Assembly: GCA_025531455.1 (NCBI GenBank)
Contig: JAMYHL010000012.1
Location: 806,001-870,000, forward strand
DNA length: 64,000 nt
Direction of reading: 5' to 3'
From: Apiotrichum sp. Y4204
Taxonomy: Eukaryota; Basidiomycota; Tremellomycetes; Trichosporonales; Trichosporonaceae
The translations under genes were made by a program, and so were the position numbers. Below, piece after piece: positions 31,301 through 42,104 of the stretch (position 1 is its first letter; every line of letters begins with the position of its first letter). Below the pieces are notes generated by a model. It was not told the origin of the DNA and made no database searches. It was given only the letters and a program-made list of their open reading frames with translations.

Positions 31301-32011
31301 ATGGCGACCAAGACCGGCGGCGGAGGCGGCGGCGGCGGCGTCCCAGCTCCACGGACCAAGGCCGGCGGCGTCGTTACAAAAGTCGCCGATGCCGTGACCA
31401 AGGCCCGTAGCCCCGTCACGACGGTCCGGAAGCCGACGGTGACGATCAAGAAGGGCGGGAAGACGGTCAAGCTCACGCACAAGCAGGCCAAGATCCTGGG
31501 AATCGTCCTCGGCGTCGTTCTCGGCATCGTGCTCCTCGTCGTTCTCTTCATCTTTATCCGCGCGTGGAGGAAGAAGCGCCGCGTCGCAAAGTACACGCCT
31601 ACCGAGGAGTATGTGCCGCCCGCTGAGAAGGATGTGGAGAAGGACGGCGACATGACGGCCGACACGCCCACCTGCACCGGGCCGTACTCTGCCGCCGCGC
31701 CTCTTGGCGGTATCCATGTTGCCGAGACGGGGACGGAGCGCGCGGCGAGGGAGCAGCGTGAGCGGGAAGAGCGTGAGCGCAAAGAGCGCACGATCGCCCT
31801 TGAGACGGCCCAGGCGCGCGAGAACGAGGACCGTGACCGCGAAGCGACGATCATTGCCCGTGAGACCGCCGAAGCGCAGTCCAACCGCCAAACGGAGAAC
31901 AGTACTGCAACGACTTCGTCTGCCAGTTCTGGATACGTTCTGGAATCGGACAACAACACTGCAAGCAGCCATCCCCAGAACGGCCGTGCCCTGCTCGAGT
32001 CCGAAAAGTAG
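31301..32011 (+). CDS. Single-pass membrane protein with charged coiled coil
   Basis: Single exon, 236 aa, start context AAACCATGG. The N-terminus is a Gly-rich stretch (eight Gly in a row) followed by a basic region (TVRKPTVTIKKGGKTVKLTH). One strong TM segment comes next, GIVLGVVLGIVLLVVLFIFI at residues 67-86, with RAWRKKRR immediately after it. Positive charge is high on both sides, so topology cannot be decided by charge alone. The C-terminal half holds an Arg/Glu coiled coil (EQREREERERKERTIALE) and a Ser/Thr/Asn-rich tail. No signal peptide. The general plan (one TM, juxtamembrane basic stretch, charged helix) resembles many fungal membrane proteins of unknown role. I do not recognise a family. 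Confidence 0.65.
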   Translation: MATKTGGGGGGGGVPAPRTKAGGVVTKVADAVTKARSPVTTVRKPTVTIKKGGKTVKLTHKQAKILGIVLGVVLGIVLLVVLFIFIRAWRKKRRVAKYTPTEEYVPPAEKDVEKDGDMTADTPTCTGPYSAAAPLGGIHVAETGTERAAREQREREERERKERTIALETAQARENEDRDREATIIARETAEAQSNRQTENSTATTSSASSGYVLESDNNTASSHPQNGRALLESEK

Positions 32012-32910
32012 TCAAGGCGAGGAGATCGTTGGCGTTGGTGTGCTGTACACGGACGGCAAACCGGTGTTCGTTAGGGAATGCGCCCCGCTCACTCGGTCTC
32101 GTTCGACCCATCGCCGTCTGCACCCTTCTATGCTCCTTGATAGCTCAAACAGTCTACCGCCGAAACACGACGCGTCGCTCCAGCCCTCACACACTTGCGA
32201 ACTCACACACACGCAAACTCACACACACGGGAGACACGATGTATTACACACACACACACATACGATTCAGGACTATTACGTCCTCTGTGATCTTGCTTCA
32301 GTCCCTTCAGTCCACCTTCACACACTCAACACACCAACACAACGTCATCCTTCCCAACCCCCAACAGTTCCACGGTCATGAATCGCCGTGCATTGCGCTA
32401 CATTGATTGCCTCAAAGGCTTATTGTTACCCTAATTACCTTATACACGCACATCGCCTTGTAAAGTATGCAGCTTGGTGAGAGTATGCAGCTTGTGTATG
32501 CATCTCGAAGAGACTCCATGAAGCCGATGCGCATCTTGTGAGCCCACTGGACACTCCAATTCGGTCAGTCCGGTGTCACACGACCTTGGAGATCCTCCAC
32601 GTCTCGGGAAATCCTCGGAGAAACTTTGTGTCGAGAAGGACTCCAGTCTGTGGCAGTGTGGCACTTGATTAACGAATGAGGCTGGTGCCCCGTGTCAACT
32701 GCAGACTGGGCAGACCCGACGAGGTACACATATATTATTCATTTCAGTGAGTCCCATTAACAGGGGAATGAATGTCTCTACGGGTGGAATAAACTACTAC
32801 CCAATATTAGCGGTGCGGACAACGAACAGAAGGGCATAATGCTGGAAAAGAGAGGGTGAAAAAGGGGGGTCATCATTGTTCTGGGTGGCTCTGTTGACGG
32901 AGGTGGTTGT
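32012..32910. other. Intergenic region with CA microsatellite
   Basis: About 900 bp. An imperfect CA/ACACAC-rich tract runs at about 32188-32265 on the + strand. No gene was seen. Confidence 0.5.
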
Positions 32911-34208
32911 CTAGTGCATGCGGGGGACGCAGACACCCTTCTGCAGGGTCCATCCGCGGTTGCACTTGGTAGCCTTGCACTCTCCGCGAATGCATGAGAC
33001 ACTGTTTGGGGCGATGCCGGGAATGCGTGTGCAACTAGTTGTCAGTGAAGGACGAGGTTTGAGCACTAGCGCATCACTTACTCGACGCCAACGGTGGCGG
33101 TCTGGTTCAAGTTGTCATAGACCCCTGAGACGCAGCCACCACACGACTCTGAAAAGATCAGTTTATCTGGTGTGGAGATTTCAACTTAAGACTCACCAAG
33201 CTCCTTCTGAGTGTCAAGGCATTCGTAGTCCTCGGAGTCGGGAACGCGGCAGGGGATCAGGTCGCGAGGGCAGTACTTCTGGTTGGGCAAGAGAGGGATC
33301 TGGGTGCGACGACGGAGTCCAGCAGTGGCGAGAGGCTTGATGTAGTTGGCCCAACCGTAGTCGTACTCGTGGCTGAAAGCAGTGATAATGAGCTGGTCAC
33401 GAGTGGTGTCCTCGCAGAGCCTGGGGGCAGTCGCGGGCGGGGTGTTGGAGCATGAGCACTGCCAGGTGCCGCCAAGGCGGCCGATAAGCAGGGTGAACAA
33501 ACCGCCAATGATGGTGGTAGGGGCGCGAACGTTGACCGACCGAATGGCGGCATACTGCATGTTGGCACAACGAGCATCCGCCCAACAGGCGTGAGCATCG
33601 GTGGTCGTGAAAGTAGCGGTGCCAGGTCCAGCGGGGAAAATAGTGGGCGTGTTGGCGGTTCCACCGTTGGAGTAGCACTGGTCAAAAACAACAGGCGTGG
33701 GCTGGACGTAGTCAACACGGAGGCCGATGAGGTTTGTAATGCTTGAAGCACAGGTGCCGGCCGAGTCGAGACCTTGGAAGAGTCAAATTTCGAACTGTAG
33801 GGGCATTTGGAGCATGCCGGTGTGACTCACCAACGCGAACCTGGTTGGGGGGAAGACCAACGTTGTCACACCAACAGGTGCCCAAAAGACCTTGGGGAGT
33901 GTTGGGGGCGGTGCCGATATTGAGAAGGTTACGAACGTCTAGTCCGGCGGCCCAGTATGCGTAGGAGTAACCTTGGTTCCTGCAGGTGACCTGCAATGTC
34001 AGTGACAAGGCGTTGAAACCCTTCGGTGACAGAAGCCTACCTGGCAATCCGTTCCGATAAGCAATTGTTGAGATAGGAAGTTGAGAGAGGTGACGATACC
34101 ACTGATCAATCCGGCGACAAGACCACCACCTACGCCGCAAGCGGCGAAAACAGCATTGACGCCTCCCAGGAAGGGAAGAACCAGCAGGAGAAGAGCGACG
34201 GGGCGCAT
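32911..34208 (-). CDS. CPL1-like secreted cysteine-rich protein
   Basis: About five exons, ATG at 34208, stop at 32911-32913. Exon 1 (34041-34208) encodes a signal peptide (MRPVALLLLVLPFLGGVNAV) and a Gly/Ile-rich stretch. Later exons give CRNQGYSYAYWAAG, CWCDNVGL, HACWADARCANMQ and TWQCSCSNTPP, then CPRDLIPCRVPDSEDYECLD. The last exons give SCGGCVSG and CIPGIAPNSVSCIRGECKAT with CNRGWTLQKGVCVP. That final pattern (CGGC..., C-x-x-I-x-G-V/I-A...VSC-xRG-x-C...C-xxG) is the CPL1/PriA-like C-terminal module seen in basidiomycete secreted proteins. The named Cryptococcus protein Cpl1 is secreted; similarity here is confined to that module and the role is unknown. The upstream flank is a long GA-rich tract (CT-rich on the coding strand). 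Confidence 0.75.
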
Positions 34209-37200
34209 GGTGGAAGAGAAGTAGATAGAGGGTGCTGTACACAAGTTGGGCGGTTTGAGAAGGCAGACAAGACACGGGGAAGGGAGATGGTAAAGGTAAT
34301 GGTTTTTGGGGAAGACAATAAAGGAAGGACAAGAACCGGTCACCAGTGAGAAGTGAAAAGAAGAAGAAGAAGAGGGACAGTTGACGAGAGATGAAGAGAG
34401 GAAAGGGGGATGGGGAAGAATGAAGAGAAAAGATAGCAGGTCAGAGTTTATAAGAGAAACTGGATAGAGGGAGGAAGGCAGAAAGGCAAGAGGCGGGGGA
34501 AGGGGGAGTAGAGCTAGTAGAGGGGAAGAAGGGAACAGGTCGGGGAAGGAGTGTGGGACAAGAACGCAAACAACTGCGCGACTGCAGTGAGTGGCCAACA
34601 ATTCACGCAAAGACGTCCGGCACCCGCTAGCTTTCACAGTACTACAACAAGACAGGGGGGCCCAAGGCGAGAGAAAAACCACAGGTGACCGGTAACAGGG
34701 CTCTTGCACACAGGCAAAAGCACCAAGGAGGACGCCTCTCCAAAAGACCCCACTACGCGTTCGCGTCCACTTGCAGGAGTCTGACCCATGATGCTGGAGC
34801 CATGCTGCTGGCCCCAAGGCTCAAATCCAAAGCTTTCAAAGGCCCAGCCGCTGTTTAGCCTGGAAAGAACCAACCTGCCTGGATTCAACCTCGATAACCA
34901 TCGGATGGTATTCTCTTCGGTGTTTGGCACCCGGGGCGGTAACGAGGTTCTGACAGTGTTATCGACTGCAGCGGGCAGAATTGAATGCATCTGTGTGTTC
35001 CATTCCTCCGGCACAATGACCATGTTGTCAGTACCACTGAATGCCCAGGCCGGTAACTCGGCACATTCCTCAACCCCCCGATGTCTGTCCCACAGGGGGA
35101 TATAGTAATTCAGGAAGGCAGTTGGCAGGCAGCCGGCAGGCCGCCGGAAAGAAACGAGCTTGGCGCTGGGGTGCGCGGTACATCTGGCGCTCCGGCTCGA
35201 GATCCCGCGCATTCCTCCGACAATTCCAGGAAACAGTCAAGGCTTTCCGGATTCTGCAAATGCCCCGAATCCTGTTCCCATTAAAGCAAACCCCTATCAG
35301 CCTCTTTGATGACGGACCTCTGATCTATGACGCTAGTCACCCTCTTACAAGCGAGGTGATAGTGGCACAATAAGAACACGTCTTGGCTTCTTTACAACTC
35401 CTCCTGATGCCTCGAGCTAACAGTTGTCCGCCTCCAACCCCAACTTTAAGGTTTACATGCCAATGATGCCAAGACCACAAGAGGCTCCTGTTGCCTTCAA
35501 AAGGGCGGTATTCACTCTCTTGTCATACATTCCACTGGAGAGGAGCTAACACTATGTAAAGTGGGGCGGATCACCCCACTTGTCACACTCTTGACCAACC
35601 TCAGGTCCGCCGGAATGATATCAACTGTGCTCTGGGCAGCTTGGCAGTTGTGTCGAACTGTCGTACAATCGTTCGGCTTCACGTGTGCTACGCGCTCAGT
35701 CGCTAGTAGTATTTCGCCTTCGTGGGGCGTTGCTTTATCCCAATGACTGGCCACTAGTTTGCCCCAGACTCCCGAGCATTGCACTGACGGGTTTGCGTCG
35801 CTGTCCTGCGGTACCTGGTATGAAGACGTGAAGTCGCGAACGGTACAGTATAGGGGAGCTGGGAGTGAGAAGCTTGAGTCGCCAAGTCGCGCGAGCGCTT
35901 TCCTGTTGTTCCGTGCCCAGTTGGAATCTGAACCCGGCCAGCCATCAGCATTACCGGCGGTTTTAGACATCCGGAGTGCTCCAGGTTATCAACTTCTCAA
36001 CCTTTCGCGAACGTAGTTTCCAGAGACTCAATGTTGTTTACTGTACATCTGTCTCACTGTCAGCAAACGCGTAGCCTCAGCGACTTCGGAGTATCAAAGC
36101 AGCATGGAAGCAGCAGATATTCCATACCGTAGACTGTCTGCACCCCAAATAGATTCTGCCATTCACTGATATTGTGACATTGATCACTGATAGCAACGCC
36201 GAATTGATGAGTGAACGCGCTAGTTTCAGATCCGATGGCTTTCGGGCCACAGTCCCGATTGGTGTACGTACGTGTTTGTGGAACCTGGATCTGGGGGATC
36301 TGGGGGAGAACGAATGAGGTGCCTTATTACTGCTACCAGCTTGCTTCTCTCGCACTCGGCCACTCTGCGGTGTCCCCTTGCGCCCACGCATTCCTGGTCG
36401 CGTCGTACATACATAGTACAGTAACATTGAGATAATGCGGACCAGGTTGATCGGTACACGGGATGAGAATCTGGCTGATGCGCATTTCGTCATCCTGCGT
36501 CCCCCTCGCCTACCCCCCCCCCCCCCCCTCGTCCACTCACCCTAGACGAACACGTCCACTCTGGGCCGCTCTGTGTCACTCTGTGCCTGCATCTTGTCAG
36601 TTGACGCGCTTGACCCATCTAGAACCCTGATAAATTCCCGTGAATTGCCTGTGAAAGAATCAATGCATATCAATGAGTCATTGCCATTCAGCAGTCGCGC
36701 TCAGAAGGTCGGGCGACCCTTGCGCACGGTGCTCAATTGCTCAATGCCGCATGCTGCACATTTCGCGCATCTCGCAGGATCGCAGGATCGCAGAATCGCA
36801 GACAGCCGCCGATTCCGGCTGATCGGCTGATTCATCCTTCCCGGAGGCCGGCGGCAGTCTCAGTGCGCACAGTGCGTGTGGAGTTCAATGGCTGAGATCA
36901 ATTGAAGACCTGCACACATTCCGAGGATCTAGGACCTCTCCTGCGCTTCGACTCTGATCCGGCACTCTCCTGACAACTGTTACCCTGATAAACCGTGTAC
37001 CGGGGAGTGCGGGGGGACCCGGTACAGTCACTCGCAAAGCAGAAATTGCACAGCACAGATGTAAACATCAATTTAAATCTCTGGCGATAAGACCGCAGCA
37101 GGGCCAATGAAAAGCGTCGTAATACGCACAAAAGACAAACGGGCATACGCTTCCATTCCAAGCCCCGTCTGTATAAATCACCAGCACAGCGACGCTCTGC

Positions 37201-38459
37201 GCTTTTGTGAGTCACTTGGTGGGTCAACATGATACCTCGTCAATCTGTCGTCAACCTCTCAGCGCCGAACGTGTCGGCTTCGATGGTCATGTGGGCAGTG
37301 AGTCGATGGACGGTCCGCGATCCAATCCGACGATCCGATCACCTGGGGTTCTGTTGATCATGCTAGCGATCTGGCGAGCTGGCGATCTGGCGAGCTGGCG
37401 ATCAGCTGGCCATCTGCAAATAAGCAGCTCAGCAGCTCAGCTGCTGATTCGCAACGGGTTTGATTGACAGGGCATTTGTACACGACGATCCAGGATCCAG
37501 GACGGTCAATACGCAGGCCCGAAGGCCTGTTGCCTAAAGGCCTAATGTCTGACTTGCATGGCTTGCGTGTCTTGACAGTCCGAACTGAGAATCGTCTGTT
37601 AATTTGCTACGAACTACTACTGGACGTTTGATTCCTACCCCAAGCCCTTGGAAGACGACAGCTAACAGACACTGCTTCTGCCATTCATATCGACTGCTTG
37701 TCTGATTCTAATCTTCTGAGGCTGTGGCGTGGTGCGAGGCCCGAGAATCCGAGGGCTGTCGATCGCAAGCCACCCACGCACGGCTGATCATCCAAAAGCC
37801 ATCAAGATCTTCAGGGACAAACAAGTGTTCTAAATCACTGCACTTCCCACCGCCTTCTTGAACCGCGTCAGCGCTCTGGAACCGTAAAGACGATAAGCGA
37901 GGGGAGTTGAGCCCGATGAGAGTGCTATTTCAGTCACATTGGATCACAAAAGTCACTACGATCCAGATGATGATTTGCTGACCGAGTCGCCTTCTGCCGT
38001 TTGTCCTTTAGCGATTCACCATTTGTTCCAGAGTCACTATATTTTATGTCGATCGCGCGTAGGCCGCGGCCCGACTCGCTTACATTCCCGTCCAACTTGA
38101 AATTAGGCCAACAGATGTGTCTCACTGGCGGTCGACTTCACAACCCCCTGGCTCCTCCCTCATTTCCTGCCTTGTGCTGTACTGCAACTTCAATCTCAGC
38201 GGCGTCTTCACCTGACGATTACAGTTAAGAAATTGTGACTGCCTTCGGCATAGAGTTTGTGAGTCATTAGCTTTTATGGGCCAATCAGCACTTCAGAGCC
38301 AGAACCGTATCGTTGTTTGAACTTCAATGCATACAATGGCGTCATGTCGTCGGCAACGTCCTGAAAATATGAAGAGCGATAATACAACGGCGTGTTGTGG
38401 CCGCCTGGCCTGGAGGCCTAGAGGGTCTAAGGCGGAACGTCGAATTCGGGTTCGGGCTT
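34209..38459. other. 4.25-kb gene desert with simple repeats
   Basis: No supported gene. 34270-34530 is a purine-rich tract, the pyrimidine leader or promoter of the CPL1-like gene on the other strand. A run of 16 C lies at 36513-36528. Short repeated words appear at 36775-36830 (GGATCGCA repeated, then GCTGATCGGCTGATTC). At 37364-37445, GATCTGGCGAGCTGG appears as direct repeats followed by CAGCTCAGCAGCTCAGCTGC. The region may be relaxed, repeat-derived DNA; no transposon protein was found. Confidence 0.5.
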
Positions 38460-38837
38460 TTAAGGCCAGAAGCTGCCCTGTCCGGCAGGGTAAACGGAGA
38501 TGGCGTAGTAGTCGCGGCCTGCCCAGGTGCGCCCGTACTTGAGGCCCTTGCCGGTGCACGTGTCCTTGATGCTGTTGAACATCTCCTTGCAGTTGGCAGC
38601 GCTGGTGCGGGTCGCAAAGATCTTGATGTTGTTGCTGCCAAAGGTGACGAGCGAGTAGCCGTCGGTTCCCGAGACAAAGTCAATGTCGCCGTCCTGGCCG
38701 GCGCCTCCGCAGAAGATGTTGATCGCCGCGTCGATGTCGCCGAGCGGGGCCTGCCCGGTAAAGCCAGTGGACGAGCAAGTAGCCGCCGAAACGGCGCCGA
38801 GAGTGGAGAGGGCGAGGAGTACGGTGGTGAACTTCAT
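38460..38837 (-). CDS. Small secreted four-cysteine protein
   Basis: Single exon, 125 aa, ATG at 38837. The start MKFTTVLLALSTLGAVSAAT is a textbook signal peptide with an AxA cleavage site. The mature protein has four cysteines (TCSSTGF, NIFCGG, ANCKEM, DTCTGK), enough for two disulfides. It also has a Gly/Asp-rich middle (GGAGQDGDIDFVSGTDGYS) and an aromatic C-terminus (RDYYAISVYPAGQGSFWP). The 117 bp between a TATA box and the ATG are a C/A/T-rich leader. The gene stands alone in a gene-poor area, which is common for effector-like or wall-associated secreted proteins. I do not recognise the family and assign no activity. Confidence 0.75.
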   Translation of the reverse strand: MKFTTVLLALSTLGAVSAATCSSTGFTGQAPLGDIDAAINIFCGGAGQDGDIDFVSGTDGYSLVTFGSNNIKIFATRTSAANCKEMFNSIKDTCTGKGLKYGRTWAGRDYYAISVYPAGQGSFWP

Positions 38838-38953
38838 TGTAATGTTGGGAATGGAGGGAGAAGGTGGGAGTGAGAGGTAGTAACTAGTGTTTGGCTGTAT
38901 TGAGAGGAGAGGTGTTGTTGTTGATGGGGACAGCTATCGATGAAGACGCAGCC

Positions 38954-38960
38954 TTTTATA
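38954..38960 (-). promoter_or_regulatory. TATA box of the small secreted protein gene
   Basis: The minus strand reads GACATATAAAAGGC, with TATAAAA about 117 bp before the ATG at 38837 and a CA/CT-rich leader between them. Confidence 0.6.
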
Positions 38961-40688
38961 TGTCTTTCGGTACAACACCTTCGGCTCTATGATCCGCACG
39001 TTGATACTAAGTAAGCTTCCCGCGCATCCAGGTCTGTGGAAGGCGTGTTGACCAGGTTACTCGAACTCTGAACTCATCACCCACAAGGCATCACAAGGTT
39101 CTGAATCCGGTAGATCCCCGACGACGATGCCGCCATCACGCCAGCAACCAGGGCAAACCGCGATAACGGATAATTGCCGTGATAGCATCCGATGTTTAGT
39201 GTCATAACCTACACTATAACAGCGCCGAACCGTAAATCATGTCTTCTACAGCTGGCGGACGAGGCGAGGTCCGAGGTCGTCACTTTTCTCGCCACCAAAC
39301 ACAAAGTTTCACCCTCGGACCAAGCTTCTGCCAGGTACCGAGGACTTTCCAACACCTGAAGCAGAGTGGGACCGGCGGGAACATCGTCGTATGTAGATGC
39401 CGCACCGATGCCGAGCGGACTCCAATGTCGGACCAGGTCATCAGGGAACACTGGTTAGTGCACGCCCGGACCTGTCCCGTACGTCCACCTCAACTTCACT
39501 TGTCAACCAACCCTGGAATATGCGTGGGACGGATCTCCGGGCCGGCATCCGGGATGATGCCTGGAGTGAAACCACCGGTCCGTAGATGCTCTTCGGGGCA
39601 GACGTATCTCCATCCCACTGCAAACTGAAACAATTGTGATGGAATGGACAGGCTGGAACACAAGGCATCAAAGTGTCGGGTGCAAAAGGAATCCCTTGAA
39701 CCGCATGATGCCAGATGGATCCCCAAAACATTGCGGATTGCCATTCTGCCGTAAGATGCTATCTCCTGAGCACTCATGGTCAACATCACTGCGAGCACTC
39801 ATGCTTGGCAAACTGGCTCGTTTGGTGTGGAACTGGTGGCTGTTCCACTGTCTCGGCGCGGTGTCGGCAAAAGAACGGTCAAGCACTGGAACAATTTTCG
39901 AGGATCCAGAAGAGGATGAGAGGTTAATCACCCATGACAAAGGTGAATCACCTCATCTCATCTCGGATCATTCCTTGTCCGGACCATTCCTAGTCATCTC
40001 CACAAGGTTGAGTGACGTGCTCTTACGCCTTCCAAACCTGTCAAATGTTTTGGAACCGTGCAGCGTGACTATTGTGTTCAAGCTCTCCTTACCGAATGCC
40101 GGTTACAGCGGCAGTTCTAACTCCTCAATACGTGCCAAGCTGATTGTTGATTGTTCTACTGGGAAGCTTGCCTCGGGTTCTGTGGAGCGGAGGATCCTTG
40201 CGGCAGATTCACAGCTTTCTCACAGATCTCGGAGAAAAGCTCAAAGACGGATCTCGTCTGTCCATGATAGGAGACTTTCGAATATGAGTGGAAGGTCTGA
40301 AGTGTAAAATTGTTGATTCCAGGAGGAAAAGCTAATGGAGAAAGGATACCAAAAAGAACGGAAAAAACAAAATAAAAAACAAAGTCCAGAACAAAAGCAG
40401 AACAGAAAATAAGAAAGCGCCACCAGCGATGATAAGGTCTTGGGCCTGTGTTTATCGCTCACGTTTCGCCCGCGGCACTTCCATTCGCCGTGCGGTTGGC
40501 ATGGCGGGAACCCCGTGCGTGGTGCCGAGTCCGGAACCTGTGTGGACGGGCCGACGTCAGCGGCATGACTTCAAGCCACTGACCGTGATAAGTGATAGCC
40601 TGGACCATCAGGGATCGCCCCCCATGTGCGAGGTGCTTAGCTCCACGCCGTGCGAGGGGGCTCCATATACTGTGAGCTCCAACATGTT

Positions 40689-40742
40689 AGTTGCCCGGTG
40701 TGAGTTGCCCGGGTTGTAAGTTGCCCGAGTGGTGAGTTGCCG
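40689..40742. repeat. Short tandem repeat, AGTTGCCSG unit x4
   Basis: AGTTGCCCG-like units occur four times within about 54 bp, separated by 6-10 bp of GTGTG/GGTTGTA/AGTGGTG spacer. Too short to classify. Confidence 0.5.
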
Positions 40743-42104
40743 CAAGAAGTCCCCGCGAGTCAGTGACGGGGTTTTTGTTGATCCTATCCGCTGTGGATGT
40801 TTGTTTGATGACTATCATCCGTCAGCAGTCGGCGTTCTTTCTGTCCCTGTTCACCAGAGCTTCCATGCCAAGACTTTTCGACTCCCGGCCGGCCTGGACC
40901 CGCATCGATGTCAACGACGATACTCGCACCTAGCCGGTCTGATAGTGGGCCTAAAAATGGGCCTCATTGACTTGCGCCTAAGTATTATCGATGCCAAGAC
41001 ACGGCCCCGATTTCCGGAGCCCGGTTTGGCCCGCTCTTTACAGTGTTCTTCGAGAGGTCGCCGCCATATCTCCACAAGAACGTCCAGTCGCCTGTTCTGG
41101 GCCGAATATCGGCTCTCGTTGCTCATCGCAAGACGCTGTGGTGCAATATTGACATGCAGACACTTCCCCGGTTCCCTCTTTTCCAGAATTACCTGCCATC
41201 ATTGGAATTCACGTGTCTTGCTCGATGTTGAGTCCAGTTGGGTAATCCCTCTCAAGTTTCGTGCTGCGCCTTTAGATTCAGGCGCTACGCTGTCATGCGA
41301 ACTGCGACGCGATGGCGCGAGGATCTTGATGATGGCGCGAGGATCTCGATATGCGACGGGCAATTGTTGCCGGAATGTTACATTTTCGTCGGATATACTC
41401 AGCAGATTGATCGAGACATTAGTTTTATCGTTTCTCGAGATTGTCAGCCACCACAGATTGATCGGGTTTCGCCGCAGTTGGCTGGAAGATGGAGACGGCG
41501 GGGATGGGCCACTCTCCGGAGCGCGAGGCGGCGGTGCGTGCCTTACGGTCAAAGGTGATCAGTGAGGTTCACCTGCCTACCTCAAACCGCTTTCCATCGC
41601 TGAGCATCTTGAATGAATGTAATATTAGCAAATGCATGGATTTACAGTAACATAATCTTTCTTCTTATCATAGGTGGTGGGCCCAAGCGCTGCTTGCAAC
41701 TCGACACGCCATCCCTGCAGGTTCGTGCTTCCAGTGGCGCTTGCCGCCCGCTTATCTCGCCAGCCCTGATCGGCTACTTGCCGCCACACATCGCGTCAAG
41801 GTCCCACATCGAGCGATCCAGCAGGCCAGCAGCTAGCAGGTACCCCCGGCATGGCACATGGACCAGGACTCGTATTCCTGGACATGTTCCAGTCAGGAGG
41901 TGGGCAGCCGATAGCAACCGCGCCGAACCGAACCGGTCGTTTATACGCACTCCGACACGCCAAGATGTCATCGAGTCAGGCGCGTTCTCACGGGACAGCT
42001 TACACACATCCAGTGGCCAGCATGACCAGGCATTCCATGTCGCGCTCACATATGTTCTCCGCAATTGGCATTGTACATCCATCCCAACACTCTACGCACT
42101 CAGC

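Larger units (their letters stand above)
38838..42104. other. 3.3-kb gene-poor region
   Basis: No supported gene. Two long open frames on the + strand (39636-40307 and 40729-41565) have no recognisable domain; the second starts only at GTG. An A-rich tract lies at 40320-40410. Four imperfect AGTTGCC(C/G) repeats are at 40689-40742. Confidence 0.45.

Noticed and set aside
34634..35212. 192-codon minus-strand frame upstream of the CPL1-like gene
   Set aside because: No recognisable sequence and it overlaps a promoter-like region.
36513..36528. Run of 16 C
   Set aside because: A simple homopolymer in non-coding DNA; it could also be a sequencing artefact.
39636..40307. 223-codon plus-strand frame
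   Set aside because: No domain, no codon bias like the neighbours, no splice or promoter signals.
40729..41565. 278-codon plus-strand frame
   Set aside because: Begins only at GTG, with no leader or recognisable domain. Chance frames of this size are expected in GC-rich DNA.
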